From an uncultured Mesonia sp. (GTDB taxonomy: Bacteria > Bacteroidota > Bacteroidia > Flavobacteriales > Flavobacteriaceae), in NCBI GenBank assembly GCA_958296185.1, contig CATQIB010000015.1, forward strand, positions 57,024 to 121,023: a stretch of DNA of 64,000 bases, written 5' to 3'. The position numbers were made by a program, and so were the translations under genes. The notes under the pieces were generated by a model, which had not been told where the DNA came from, made no database searches, and saw only the letters and a list, made by a program, of their open reading frames with translations. Shown in pieces: positions 55,029-64,000 of this stretch. Each line of letters starts with the position of its first letter. The stretch's first letter is position 1.

Positions 55029-55472
55029 ATGAGAAGATTTAAAAATGTATTTTTTGCTATAGCAATGCTGTTGAGTGCAAATGCTTTTGCTCAAGAAGCC
55101 CAAATAAGTGACGCCGATTTGGCAAAATTTGCCGAGGCTTATAAAGCAGTGCAAATTGAAAATAGAGAACTACAGCAAGAAATGGTGGCTTATATGAAGA
55201 AAGAAGGAATGGAGGTGCAGCGCTTTCAAGCCATCCAACAAGCTTCTGTAAACCCGAACCAAGAGGTAGAGGCCACTCCAGCCGAGATGAAGAGCTACAA
55301 AAAAGTTGTGGCCAAGGTGCAAGAAATGCAGCCACAATTGCAAGAAGATATGATGAGCATCATTCAAGACAAAGGACTTAGTATCGAGCGTTACCAACAA
55401 ATTGGAGCCGCCTTGCAGCAAAATCCAGAATTGCAACAAAAATTGCAAAACTTAATGATGAAGCAAGAATAA
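55029..55472 (+). CDS. DUF4168-family exported protein
   Basis: 147 residues with a signal peptide (FFAIAMLLSANAFAQE). The mature part contains two related helical segments (SDADLAKFAEAYKAVQIENRELQQEM... and TPAEMKSYKKVVAKVQEMQPQLQEDM...), each followed by a (G)M/L-(S/E)-(V/I)-xR(F/Y)Q(A/Q)I stretch, so it is an internal duplication. DUF4168 proteins are periplasmic and of unknown function. Its own terminator follows. Confidence 0.8.
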   Translation: MRRFKNVFFAIAMLLSANAFAQEAQISDADLAKFAEAYKAVQIENRELQQEMVAYMKKEGMEVQRFQAIQQASVNPNQEVEATPAEMKSYKKVVAKVQEMQPQLQEDMMSIIQDKGLSIERYQQIGAALQQNPELQQKLQNLMMKQE

Positions 55473-55493
55473 ATTTGATTTGCTTTACAATAT

Positions 55494-55522
55494 AAAAGCT
55501 GCCGTTGAGGCAGCTTTTTTTA
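55494..55522 (+). terminator. DUF4168 gene terminator
   Basis: AAAAGCTGCC, GTTGA and GGCAGCTTTT followed by TTTA. Confidence 0.88.
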
Positions 55523-55720
55523 TGCTTTTATACTCTAAAATTTCTATTATGTATTGAAATGTAAACAAGTTGCTCACGGCAATTTAAATAATTCTAAGCT
55601 TGTGGCTATTGAGCATTTGGAATTGGATTGTATACCCCAAAATTGCTAAATTTGACAACTGGCTTACTCAAAAATTTATAAAGAAATAATCAGTTTAAGT
55701 AAACTAAAACTTTTAAATCA

Positions 55721-55757
55721 AATACCCCCAATACGTATTTGCCGAATTGGGGGTATT
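55721..55757 (-). terminator. hut operon terminator
   Basis: AATACCCCCAAT and ATTGGGGGTATT form a perfect 12-bp stem with a 13-nt loop, 16 nt after the hutG stop on the minus strand. The T run is weak (TTTGATTTAAAAG). Confidence 0.7.
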
Positions 55758-55773
55758 ATTTATTTAAAAAATT

Positions 55774-56748
55774 TTATTCGTCCCGTATAAAATCTGAAAC
55801 GAGGTAGCTTAGAGCTTTACCTACTTGTCCGTTCTCATCAGGTATGGCCTCACAAATATGCAAGTAATGGGTTTTTTGCTTTTTAGCTAAATTCACAAAG
55901 CTTCGCAATTCACGCATATCAAAACCTGTAGGGGTTGCTGCACTACTGGCAAAATTGGCTACCGCATCACAATCTATTTCTAGACCAAATTGATTGCGTA
56001 CAAAATCGGCTGTTTTCTTGAATTTCACCAATTTATCTAGAGCGGTAAGATGCATAATCTCTTCGTAACATACATAGTGTTGTTGTTTGTTGGCCTTAAT
56101 AGCTTCAAAAATATAGTCTGGTGTATAGTTTTGATGCAAACCAAAGATAGCATAACGATCAAGGTAACCTTCTTTGCTAGCAAAACTAAACCCATTTCCG
56201 CTATGACGGTAATCGGTATTTCTTAAATCGGTATGGGCATCTATATTTAGGACATTAATAGGTTGATCTAATCCCAGTGCCACACCGCGGATGATACCGT
56301 AAGCATTGTTATGACCGCCACCAATTATTATTGGTGTTTTATTGGCCTCAATAATCTTTTGCACCACTTGAGTAACCGTGGTATCATTAAAGCTAACAAT
56401 TTCGCCCAACTCTTTAGGATCATTGGTTTTTTCGGCATCTTGCATACTGCCCTTGGTTAAAATTTCACCTAGAATTAGGCAATTTTTAGTGGTGTTGTAA
56501 GGATTAACTTGGATGTTTAAAAAAGCCTTTAAAAACGCTTCCCAAGCGGCTGCGGTCCCCGCTTTTCCGTAATTGGCACGTACCCCAATATCTTCTGGAA
56601 TACCTAAGATGACGAATTCTTCGGGACGGTTGGCTAAATCATCAAAATGATTGATAAAGGCCAGTTTTTCTCCCATTTTAACTTCTCCAATTCTGGTTTT
56701 CGTAAGTTCTTGAGCACGAGTGGGCGTAAAAAAAGTAAAGTTTTTCAT
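55774..56748 (-). CDS. hutG: Formimidoylglutamase
   Basis: 324 residues of the arginase/agmatinase fold. Manganese-binding stretches are visible: GGGHNNAYG near residue 138, NIDAHTDLRNTDYRHSGN near 165 and EIDCDAV near 257. It hydrolyses N-formimidoyl-L-glutamate to glutamate and formamide, the last step of histidine degradation. The start lies 1 nt after the imidazolonepropionase stop, so both are one operon. hutH and hutU are not in this window. Confidence 0.9.
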   Translation of the reverse strand: MKNFTFFTPTRAQELTKTRIGEVKMGEKLAFINHFDDLANRPEEFVILGIPEDIGVRANYGKAGTAAAWEAFLKAFLNIQVNPYNTTKNCLILGEILTKGSMQDAEKTNDPKELGEIVSFNDTTVTQVVQKIIEANKTPIIIGGGHNNAYGIIRGVALGLDQPINVLNIDAHTDLRNTDYRHSGNGFSFASKEGYLDRYAIFGLHQNYTPDYIFEAIKANKQQHYVCYEEIMHLTALDKLVKFKKTADFVRNQFGLEIDCDAVANFASSAATPTGFDMRELRSFVNLAKKQKTHYLHICEAIPDENGQVGKALSYLVSDFIRDE

Positions 56749-56749
56749 A

Positions 56750-57985
56750 TTAAAGGCGTTTTCCGTTTATAAAAACTTGCTCGATATGGTTTTGACCAAA
56801 AGAGTAAGGTAAAAATCCGTATGAAGGTACCTTTTCGGTAATCAAAAAGTTAGCCTGCTTACCGCGTGTAATACTGCCATGGGTGTCTAATAAGTCCAAA
56901 GCGTACGCCGCGTTTAGGGTAGCGGCATTAATAGCTTCTTCGGGTGTCATTTTCATCTTAATACACGCTAAGGATAAGCAAAAATTCATATTGCCATTGG
57001 GCGTGGTACCGGGATTGTAATCGGTAGCAATGGCCAGAGGCAGGCCAGCGTCTATAATTTTTCTTGCCGGGGTGTAGGGAATATCTATAAAGAAAGAACA
57101 CGAAGGCAGGGCAACGGGCATGGTTTGCGTATGCTGTAAGGCATTTAAGTCGGCATCGGTTAATACCTCTAAATGATCAACACTCCTGGCGTTGTGTTTT
57201 ACACTGGCTGCTATACCGCCAATAGCATAAAATTGGTTGACGTGAATCTTGGCAGGTAAGCCATATTGCTGCGCAGCTTCTATGATACGTTCGGTTTCGG
57301 CTACGCTAAAATAATTCTTCTCACAGAAAACATCTACATAATCGGCAATTCCCTGTTCGGCTACCGCTGGTAACATTTCATTTATCAGATGATCTACATA
57401 AGCCTTTTGGTTGCCTTTATATTCTGGTGGTACCGCGTGCGCCCCTAAAAAGGTGGCTTTGATAGGTAAATCATAATTTTGACGTAGCTTTTTAATCACG
57501 CGTAGCATTTTTAATTCCGCTTCAAGCGTTAAGCCATAACCCGATTTGATCTCGATAGCGCCTGTACCCATTTGCATAACTTGTTCTAAACGATTAGCAG
57601 CTTGAATGTAAAGTTCGTCTTCTGGGGTTGTTTGTAGATTTTTGGCGCTGTTAACAATGCCACCGCCTTTGGCTGCGATTTCTTCGTAGGTTAGGCCTTT
57701 AATACGGTCGATAAACTCTTGTTCGCGATTGCCAGCATAGACCAAGTGCGTGTGTGAGTCTACCCAAGCGGGTAGCACAAATTGACCAGATAAGTTAATT
57801 TGCTCGTCCCAAGTTTTATCGGGTAAATTGGGCATGCTGCCATAGTCGAGTATCTTATCGTTTTCTATTAATAACCAAGCATTTTCTAGTACTGGTAATT
57901 GGCTCATGGCTTCTCCGGCTAACCAAGTAGATGTCCCTTCTCTTACTTGTACCAAGCCTTTGATATGCGTAAATAGTGTTTTCAT
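56750..57985 (-). CDS. hutI: Imidazolonepropionase
   Basis: 411 residues from the Met at 57985 (MKTLFTHIKGLVQV); the frame extends 24 codons further, which I consider untranslated. Amidohydrolase signatures: WVDSHTHLVYAGNREQEF near residue 68 (zinc His-x-His), IEIKSGYGLTLEAELKMLR, KIHVNQFYAIGG and ATDYNPGTTPNGN. It opens imidazolone-propionate to formimidoylglutamate. The following hutG gene acts on its product. Confidence 0.93.
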   Translation of the reverse strand: MKTLFTHIKGLVQVREGTSTWLAGEAMSQLPVLENAWLLIENDKILDYGSMPNLPDKTWDEQINLSGQFVLPAWVDSHTHLVYAGNREQEFIDRIKGLTYEEIAAKGGGIVNSAKNLQTTPEDELYIQAANRLEQVMQMGTGAIEIKSGYGLTLEAELKMLRVIKKLRQNYDLPIKATFLGAHAVPPEYKGNQKAYVDHLINEMLPAVAEQGIADYVDVFCEKNYFSVAETERIIEAAQQYGLPAKIHVNQFYAIGGIAASVKHNARSVDHLEVLTDADLNALQHTQTMPVALPSCSFFIDIPYTPARKIIDAGLPLAIATDYNPGTTPNGNMNFCLSLACIKMKMTPEEAINAATLNAAYALDLLDTHGSITRGKQANFLITEKVPSYGFLPYSFGQNHIEQVFINGKRL

Positions 57986-58210
57986 AGGGTAAATATAATC
58001 AACCTTGCCTACATGTAAAATAAAACGACTTAAAATTGGACTATTTGCGGTTTCCAACAGGTTTGTTGTTGGCTACTCAATCGGCTTTAAGCCTAGTGAA
58101 ATCAACATAAATAAGTAAAAACTATTATTTTTAATGAATGTTATAGAATACACTTATAGTGTAATAAAAAAGAACAAGCATGAAACTTGTTTTTTGCCTT
58201 AATAATTCTA

Positions 58211-58218
58211 TATTTTTG
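58211..58218 (+). promoter_or_regulatory. Minus-7 box of the peroxiredoxin operon
   Basis: TATTTTTG matches TAnnTTTG, 37 nt before the ATG at 58256. A TTG at 58187-58189 lies 21 nt upstream, a fitting minus-33 element. Confidence 0.6.
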
Positions 58219-58255
58219 TAGGTGTAAAACAAGTATAACTTTAAAATTTTTAAAT

Positions 58256-58894
58256 ATGTCATTAGTAGGAAAACAATTCCCGAACTTAGAGGTAAACGCA
58301 ATGAATGAAATGGGCGAAACCTTTAAAATCAATGTTTTAGAAGAGGCTAAGAAAAATAATAAAAAAGTATTATTATTCTGGTACCCAAAAGATTTCACTT
58401 ATGTATGCCCAACTGAGTTGCACGCTTTTCAAGAAGCTTTAGCTGATTTTGAAGCTAAAAATACAATGGTAATTGGTGCATCTTGTGATACAGCAGAAGT
58501 TCATTTTGCTTGGTTAAACACCCCAAAAGACGATGGTGGAATTGAAGGAGTAACTTATCCAATTTTAGCTGACTCAAATCGTAACTTAAGTTCACGTTTA
58601 GGTATTTTAGATATCGAAAACGAGCACTACGATGAGGAAACTGGTGCATATACTGTAGAAGGAGATAACGTGACTTATCGTGCAACTTACCTTATTGATG
58701 AAGAAGGAAAAATCTTTCACGAAGGAGTAAACGATATGCCATTAGGAAGAAACGTGTCTGAGTTCTTACGTATGATTGATGCTTATACCCACGTACAGAA
58801 AAATGGTGAAGTTTGCCCTGCAAACTGGGAAGAAGGTAAAGATGCTATGCAAGCGAATAGCAAGGGAGTAGCTTCTTATTTGTCTTCAAACTAA
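58256..58894 (+). CDS. Typical 2-Cys peroxiredoxin (AhpC/Prx1 type)
   Basis: 212 residues from the Met at 58256 (MSLVGKQFPNLEV); the frame opens earlier, upstream of the promoter. The peroxidatic Cys lies in DFTYVCPTELHAF (near residue 51) and the resolving Cys in GEVCPANW (near 185). It reduces hydrogen peroxide and organic peroxides. The thioredoxin-like gene 113 nt downstream is the likely reductant. Confidence 0.93.
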   Translation: MSLVGKQFPNLEVNAMNEMGETFKINVLEEAKKNNKKVLLFWYPKDFTYVCPTELHAFQEALADFEAKNTMVIGASCDTAEVHFAWLNTPKDDGGIEGVTYPILADSNRNLSSRLGILDIENEHYDEETGAYTVEGDNVTYRATYLIDEEGKIFHEGVNDMPLGRNVSEFLRMIDAYTHVQKNGEVCPANWEEGKDAMQANSKGVASYLSSN

Positions 58895-59007
58895 GAAAAG
58901 GAAGAAAATTACACTGCATTTTGTAGGCGAAAAGGTTTGCAATTTGATTTAAAACAAGCTAGAAAGCCTACAAAATGCAAGATTACTAATTAAACAAAAA
59001 AATTGCT

Positions 59008-59319
59008 ATGAAAGAGTTAGATCAAGATAATTTACAAGAGATTGTGAATAGCAACAATCGCGTTGTGGTACAGTATATGGCTGGCTGGTGCGGTAACTGC
59101 CGTTTGATGAAGCCAAAGTTTAAAAAACTGGCTCAAGAACACGAAGATACTACGTTTATTTTGGTAAATGCAGAGAAGTTTCCTGAGTCTAGAAAGTTAG
59201 CAAAGGTGGACAATTTACCCACATTTGCAACCTTTAAAGATGGGGAGTTTGTAAATCAAGTGCAGACCAATAAATTAGAACCTTTAAAAGCATTAGTAGA
59301 TGAAGTTACCAGTAATTAG
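59008..59319 (+). CDS. Thioredoxin-family protein
   Basis: 103 residues with a thioredoxin fold and the active site WCGNC near residues 27-31 (CGNC rather than CGPC). The cis-Pro lies in NLPTFATF near residue 73. It presumably reduces the peroxiredoxin encoded upstream. Its 3' end overlaps the next gene by 20 nt, so the two are translated together. Confidence 0.9.
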   Translation: MKELDQDNLQEIVNSNNRVVVQYMAGWCGNCRLMKPKFKKLAQEHEDTTFILVNAEKFPESRKLAKVDNLPTFATFKDGEFVNQVQTNKLEPLKALVDEVTSN

Positions 59320-59548
59320 ACATTTCCAGAAAAATCATTCTGAAGAAGCACTCGAACACACGATTGAGGTATTGGAGTCTTTTTCGGAGCATCGTTCGGC
59401 AACAGAAACCGATTTAGATGTAATAGGTGAATTGATTACCAATCTTTGTGGCGCCATTGAGGTTAAACAAATGATTGCAGATGGCCAATCTGAGCGCGAT
59501 GCAGCCAATGCATTTGCTAAAAAAGTATTGGGTTCAATCGATCAGTAG
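59300..59548 (+). CDS. DUF6952-type small protein
   Basis: 82 residues, mostly helical, acidic (LPVIRHFQKNHSEEALEHTIEVLESFSEH, then TDLDVIGELITNLCGAIEVKQMIADG). I know it as the regular third member of the peroxiredoxin-thioredoxin group of Flavobacteriia, of unknown role. One cysteine (near residue 53) is conserved-looking. It overlaps the thioredoxin gene by 20 nt and ends before a good terminator. Confidence 0.82.
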   Translation: MKLPVIRHFQKNHSEEALEHTIEVLESFSEHRSATETDLDVIGELITNLCGAIEVKQMIADGQSERDAANAFAKKVLGSIDQ

Positions 59549-59568
59549 TTATCCCAAATTTTAAGTTA

Positions 59569-59602
59569 AACCAGCAGACTTGATGTTTGCTGGTTTTTTT
59601 AT
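59569..59602 (+). terminator. Peroxiredoxin operon terminator
   Basis: AACCAGCA and TGCTGGTT form an 8-bp stem with an 11-nt loop, followed by TTTTTATTTT. Confidence 0.85.
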
Positions 59603-59811
59603 TTTAAAATTTAATGCAGTAATGCGATTTGAAGTGTTTATTAAGAGAGCCTTACATTCACGCGAAACACAAGATACGGCAAATAGCAAGCCCAAGCAAT
59701 TAAAGTCAGTGCAACCCAAGCGATATTTTCAAAAGCTGAGAAAAGCTTTTAGCTGTCAAATTTGTAGTGATTATTGAACTTGCATAAAAAATTTTTAAGA
59801 GATATGTGCCT

Positions 59812-60225
59812 TTAGTCTTCGCGTTTGCTTTTAAGTTTCTTTTCCTTTTTTAGCCTACGTTTCCTTGCTCGTTCGTTTTCTGTTTTAAATACAACTGGTA
59901 GTGCCAGTTTTTTTCCGATTTTCTCTTTTTCAACGTAGGTAGTTTTATCTGCTGTAAATTCTTTAAAAAGCTTAATTACTTCTTTTTCAATCCTGCGGTG
60001 TTCGCTACGCGCATTTATATCATAAAATTTTCCTTTTTCATTAATTTTGAAAAAAACAAAAACTCTTATTTCCTCATTTGGTTTATAGTTTAATTTATGG
60101 GCAATTCGATTGATTTCATCTTTGTTAGACTTATTAAAAATTTCTGAGAAATCTCTTGCCAAGTTGGCTTGGCCAAAACTTATACTAGTTAGTGCTAGGA
60201 ATAGTAATAAAACTGATTTTTTCAT
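59812..60225 (-). CDS. Exported protein with a TonB-C-like domain
   Basis: 137 residues with a signal peptide (MKKSVLLLFLALTSISFGQA). Residues about 50-115 resemble the TonB C-terminal fold (EEIRVFVFFKINEKGKFYDINARSEHRRIEKEVIKLFKEF, then KLALPVVFKTE). The end is very basic (RARKRRLKKEKKLKSKRED). With no membrane anchor it is not a classical TonB. Function unknown; such stand-alone forms are common in Flavobacteriia. Confidence 0.7.
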   Translation of the reverse strand: MKKSVLLLFLALTSISFGQANLARDFSEIFNKSNKDEINRIAHKLNYKPNEEIRVFVFFKINEKGKFYDINARSEHRRIEKEVIKLFKEFTADKTTYVEKEKIGKKLALPVVFKTENERARKRRLKKEKKLKSKRED

Positions 60226-60420
60226 AGTAAAGGGGATAATAGTTTTTGGGTTATTTAATGAAATTTTATGGCTTTAATTTGAATTGTACATAATTGCCCG
60301 TGAAGATGAAACAAATAGTTAGATTAAGCTTAAAACCTATAAAATTTCTTGTTTAAAAGTAAAAAATCTTCTAAATCCTAAGAGAATTTAGCCCTATATT
60401 TTTACAAACAAAAAACTATT

Positions 60421-60636
60421 TCAATCTATCTTTTTTCTTCGCTGATTTTTTTTTCTTAAGGATGGTCTAATGAGTAATCCCGTAAAAAAACCGAAAAATA
60501 AAAGCCCAAAAATAAACTTCCATAAATTAAAGTCCTGGTGCCCCAAATAATCGAATAAAGCCATACCAATGGCATAAAAAAAGCCACTATAAAACCCGTG
60601 TTTAATAGTCTTTCTATTCAGTTTATTCATTTTCAA
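60421..60636 (-). CDS. Small two-span membrane protein
   Basis: 71 residues with two hydrophobic helices (GFYSGFFYAIGMALFDYL and FIFGLLFFGFFTGLLIRP) and a strongly basic C-terminal tail (RKKNQRRKKID). No family recognised. It is a lone gene between the TonB-C-like gene and the copper ATPase, all on the minus strand. Confidence 0.6.
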   Translation of the reverse strand: MKMNKLNRKTIKHGFYSGFFYAIGMALFDYLGHQDFNLWKFIFGLLFFGFFTGLLIRPSLRKKNQRRKKID

Positions 60637-60790
60637 AAGGGGGAATTTAATTCTATTTATCCAATTTAAATCAAGAAGTTACAGAAAAATACACATCCAG
60701 TCTAAGCTGACATAATACATTGGTTATGGTTTGTGCCAAGCTGTCAATTGAATTATGTCTTTTGCATAGAATTTTGTTTCGCCTAGCATT

Positions 60791-63295
60791 TTATTCTATT
60801 TTTTTTGTACGTAATCGGAGCGCATTACCGATTACAGAAACCGAACTAAAGCTCATTGCTAATGCAGCGATCATAGGGGAGAGCAATATCCCGAAAAATG
60901 GAAATAAAACACCAGCCGCTATGGGTACGCCCAAAGTGTTATAAACAAGCGCAAAAAATAAATTTTGCTTAATGTTTTTCATTACGGCATTGCTTAGGTT
61001 TTTTGCTTTTACAATGCCGTGTAAATCACCTTTTACCAATGTTATCATCGCACTTTCTATGGCGACATCGGTACCGGTTCCCATGGCAATTCCTACATCG
61101 CTTTTGGCCAAGGCTGGAGCATCATTAATACCATCACCTGCCATAGCCACCACTTTGCCGTTTTCTTGAAATTCTTCAACTTTATGGAGTTTATCTTCGG
61201 GTAACATACCGGCTTTAAAATCGGTTAAATTTAATTCCTTTGCGACAGCCTGAGCCGTATTGTGATTATCGCCTGTAAGCATGATAACAGCAATGCCTTT
61301 TTCTTGTAGGGTTTTAATCGCTTTGGCACTAGTTTCTTTAATCTTATCACCGATAACTACATAACCTACTACAGTATTTGCTATGGCTAAAAAGGAAACC
61401 GTCTTACCTTGCTTTTGATAGGTTTTGGCTTCTTCTTCCATATTGGTAGTGATACTTGCTTGGGCATAATCCATCATTTTAGGATTACCCAGGGCCACTT
61501 TTTTATCCGCTATTATAGCTTCAACCCCTTTGCCAGTTAGGGCGCTGAAATCTTTAGATTTTAATAGTTTAGTATTTTGCTCTCTTGCGTAGTTAAGCGT
61601 TGCTTCCGCCAAGGGATGTTCACTATTGGTATTTAAAGCAAGAATGTATTGTAAGATCTCTTTTTCACTAAACGCATCGGTAAAAGAGCCTATTTTTTCT
61701 ACAGTAGGTTTCCCTTCGGTTATAGTACCCGTTTTGTCAACGATCAAAGTATCTACTTGGTCCATTTTTTCAAGGGCCTCGGCATTTTTAATTAACACCC
61801 CATTTTGGGCGCCTTTACCCACACCAACCATTACAGACATTGGAGTGGCCAAACCTAAAGCGCAGGGACAGGCTATAATGAGCACTGCAATCGCATTGAC
61901 CAGTGCATAAACATAAGCTGGTGCTGGCCCCCATATGGACCAAACTATAAATGTAATTACCGATATAATGACTACAATAGGGACAAAGTACCCTGAAACT
62001 TTATCGGCTAAATTTTGAATAGGTGCGCGACTACGACTGGCGTCATTTACCATCTGAATAATTTGCGAAAGTAAGGTGTCGCTTCCTACTTTCTCGGCTT
62101 TCATCAAAAATGATTGGTTTCCGTTTATAGTACCACTGCTTACTTTATCCTCTTTAGTTTTACGCACAGGAATAGGTTCGCCCGTAATCATAGATTCATC
62201 GACTGCTGTTTCACCCTCTGTAATGACACCATCTACAGGAATTTTATCGCCTGGTTTTACTTTTAAAATATCATTTATTTGTATTTCATCGATACTGACT
62301 TCAACTTCTTCTTCATTTACAATTTTAATTGCTTTATTGGGCGCTAATTTGAGTAATTCTTTTACTGCCGAATTGGTTTTGCTGTGCGCACGCGCTTCAA
62401 GTAACTGACCTAAAAGAACCAATGTTAATATGACGGTTGCAGCTTCAAAGTAAACGTGTACTGCGCCAGATTCAGATAAAAACTGTTCGGGGAATAAGGC
62501 TGGAAATAACATTCCTATTAGGCTAAATACCCAAGCCACCCCTGCACCAATTCCGATAAGGGTAAACATATTGAGGTTCCAGGTTTTGATACTTTTATAC
62601 GCCCGTTCAAAAAACATCCAAGCGGCATAAAATACAACGGGAATAGATAATACGAATTGTACCCAATTCCAATATCGCTGTTCCATAATATCATACAATG
62701 GATTATTATGGATCATTTCGCTCATAGCAATGATAAAGATAGGCAGCGTGAATATCATCGCTAACCAAAATTTCTTCAGTAAGCTTTTATAGGTTTTTTC
62801 TTCTGAAGATAAATCTGCTTGTTTGGGCACTAAATCCATTCCACAGATGGGACACGAGTCTGCCTCATCCTCAATTATTTCTGGATGCATGGGGCATGTC
62901 CATTGTTCTGATGATGCGGTTAACAAGTTTTGTTCTTCGACTAAATCCATTCCGCAAACAGGGCAATCGCCAGGTTTATCATAGGTTTTATCACCTTCGC
63001 AATGCATAGGGCAATAAAAGGTACCTGTACCTATACCTTTAGCAGTTTTTTTCTTTTTATCTTCTTTATTTTTAGGCTGTTCGCCAGGATAATGAATACT
63101 ATAATTACCCCCAGCTTTTTCTAAGGCAGCTTGAAATTTTTCAATAGGAATATTTTCTTCGGTTTCAATTATAGCCGCTGCCTTATCTAAATTTACCGTT
63201 GCTTTAGAAACACCTTTTACTTTATCAAGCGTTTCTTCTACGTGTTTACGACAGCCGTTACAGCTCATTCCGTGTATGTGATAGGTATGTTGCAT
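60791..63295 (-). CDS. copA: Copper-translocating P-type ATPase with two heavy-metal-binding domains
   Basis: 834 residues. An N-terminal HMA domain has GMSCNGC (Cys12 and Cys15). Two heavy-metal-binding domains follow, YCPMHCEG...CPVCGMDLV near residue 92 and WTCPMHPEI...CPICGMDLVP near 131. The P1B ATPase core has eight helices, the CPC ion motif in CPCALGLATP near 472, DKTGTITEGK near 519, SEHPL near 557 and GDGINDAPAL near 715. It exports Cu(I) (or Ag) using ATP. The two extra CPMHP domains are usual for copper-resistance ATPases of Bacteroidota. Confidence 0.92.
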   Translation of the reverse strand: MQHTYHIHGMSCNGCRKHVEETLDKVKGVSKATVNLDKAAAIIETEENIPIEKFQAALEKAGGNYSIHYPGEQPKNKEDKKKKTAKGIGTGTFYCPMHCEGDKTYDKPGDCPVCGMDLVEEQNLLTASSEQWTCPMHPEIIEDEADSCPICGMDLVPKQADLSSEEKTYKSLLKKFWLAMIFTLPIFIIAMSEMIHNNPLYDIMEQRYWNWVQFVLSIPVVFYAAWMFFERAYKSIKTWNLNMFTLIGIGAGVAWVFSLIGMLFPALFPEQFLSESGAVHVYFEAATVILTLVLLGQLLEARAHSKTNSAVKELLKLAPNKAIKIVNEEEVEVSIDEIQINDILKVKPGDKIPVDGVITEGETAVDESMITGEPIPVRKTKEDKVSSGTINGNQSFLMKAEKVGSDTLLSQIIQMVNDASRSRAPIQNLADKVSGYFVPIVVIISVITFIVWSIWGPAPAYVYALVNAIAVLIIACPCALGLATPMSVMVGVGKGAQNGVLIKNAEALEKMDQVDTLIVDKTGTITEGKPTVEKIGSFTDAFSEKEILQYILALNTNSEHPLAEATLNYAREQNTKLLKSKDFSALTGKGVEAIIADKKVALGNPKMMDYAQASITTNMEEEAKTYQKQGKTVSFLAIANTVVGYVVIGDKIKETSAKAIKTLQEKGIAVIMLTGDNHNTAQAVAKELNLTDFKAGMLPEDKLHKVEEFQENGKVVAMAGDGINDAPALAKSDVGIAMGTGTDVAIESAMITLVKGDLHGIVKAKNLSNAVMKNIKQNLFFALVYNTLGVPIAAGVLFPFFGILLSPMIAALAMSFSSVSVIGNALRLRTKKIE

Positions 63296-63724
63296 TATTC
63301 TTATTATAAAGAAAACGGTTATGATAAACCGCTATTATTGTATTTATTCAGTGTGTATTATCGAATTTAGTACGGGTTGTTTTTATTGTTATTTCCTCTA
63401 AAGCGTTCAAATGCCAAAAGAATCTCGTGGTACCGTAAACCCCAAGTCAAATATACCCAATAATCTGTTCACAAAGGTGAGAAGTGTAGGTATTTACTAG
63501 GTTGCTTCTTGGTTTATTTTACTAGTTTTATTTAAACCGAAGGGGGTATAAAAGTCTTCTTCCCTAGAAAAGGGAACTTATTTCTGCTTTTACTGATTAA
63601 AGAAAATGTCTAAAAGGTATATTATTTGCTACAACCGCTCTAAATGCACTCTGACCGTGCTATGTCCGTTAAATTTAAATTGTAAGTTCTTGTAATAAAA
63701 TTGTACCAAAAGATTTTTTAAGGC
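63296..63724. other. Gap upstream of copA
   Basis: 429 nt without a gene on either strand. It should hold the copA promoter on the minus strand. No clear operator was found by eye. Confidence 0.3.
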
Positions 63725-64000
63725 TTATTGAAAATAGTGTTCATAGTTTTCAAAAGACTTTTGGAGTTTAAAAATAATGGCTTCTGCCTCTTCATTATTT
63801 TCGGTTTTTGACAGCTTTTCAATAAATTCGATATGGGGGTGGAGCCATTTATGCAATTCCTCATGACTTTCTCCTTTCATGGTACAACTTTTAATCAAGC
63901 GGTTGTTTTGTGTCTTTAATTTCTCGGCTAATTTTTTGTAGTCTTTATTCTTGGTAGCCATAAAATCGGTCAGTAATTCATTTCCTTTTTTAATATGGGG
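63725..64000 (-). CDS. Small helical protein, N-terminus beyond the window
   Basis: The frame continues past the right edge: codons before the Met at 63961 read KKGNELLTDF without a stop, so the gene is partial. The visible part is helical, rich in Lys/Glu, with CTMKGESHEELHKWLHPHIEFIEKL. The Cys-Met and His cluster could bind copper, in line with the nearby copA; that is inferred. The family is not known to me. Confidence 0.6.
   Translation of the reverse strand, partial: PHIKKGNELLTDFMATKNKDYKKLAEKLKTQNNRLIKSCTMKGESHEELHKWLHPHIEFIEKLSKTENNEEAEAIIFKLQKSFENYEHYFQ

Noticed and set aside
59580..59777. 65-codon frame downstream of the peroxiredoxin operon
   Set aside because: It overlaps the terminator hairpin and has low-complexity Lys/Gln content without a family.

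Overview
The window reads as the chromosome of a marine-type member of the Flavobacteriaceae (Bacteroidota). The sequence is AT-rich, promoters follow the TAnnTTTG minus-7 pattern, Shine-Dalgarno sequences are scarce, and several families typical of this group are present: PepSY-like exported proteins, DUF3667, DUF6952, the HU-like protein, CreD, and NPPHGxPGHRCD lipoproteins. No taxonomic search was run.

Region 1 (1-9300) is an accessory, defence-like block. It holds the last codons of an upstream gene (possibly HsdR), an overlapping YgjP-type metallopeptidase, a 2307-residue protein with a GHKL ATPase at one end and an SF1 helicase at the other, and an AlbA_2/GHKL regulator-like protein. 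Region 2 (9300-14300) is a translesion-synthesis cassette, dinB-like followed by dnaE2-like, behind a non-coding leader with helically phased repeats. Region 3 (14690-24160) holds an RND efflux operon (TolC, HlyD, RND and a DUF2892 protein) with a palindromic operator, a PepSY-like protein, a Crp/Fnr regulator whose recognition wing is shifted out of frame, and a Bcr/CflA transporter. tRNA-Pro(GGG) and two 97-bp repeats follow.

Region 4 (about 24900-38770) is the most unusual part. Five of its genes or gene pairs lie in units that look like integron gene cassettes: each unit starts with GTTRNNN and ends with the reverse complement of its own start, usually followed by a 130-140 bp hairpin with paired inner boxes (attC-like). 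Two further genes (creD and a lipoprotein gene) sit in the array without clear cassette ends. No integrase gene is in the window. Four units are preceded by copies of one promoter-bearing element, with TATATTTG always exactly 14 nt before the recombination point. Cargo includes a GmrSD/DUF262 enzyme, a putative PD-(D/E)XK protein, CreD and several lipoproteins or exported proteins. One cassette (WG-repeat lipoprotein) has lost its start to an IS3-family element, and a group II intron sits in the attC-like site between two cassettes.

Region 5 (39460-64000) is mostly ordinary chromosome: an HU-like protein with unusual 3' repeats, a YceI/pirin/pirin/AraC cluster, a cupin and a second AraC regulator, a pentapeptide-repeat protein, DUF3667, a K+/H+ antiporter, a repeat-motif lipoprotein, a biotin-dependent acyl-CoA carboxylase operon, a DUF4168 protein, histidine degradation (hutI-hutG), a peroxiredoxin-thioredoxin-DUF6952 operon, and a copper P-type ATPase with a partial small gene at the right edge.
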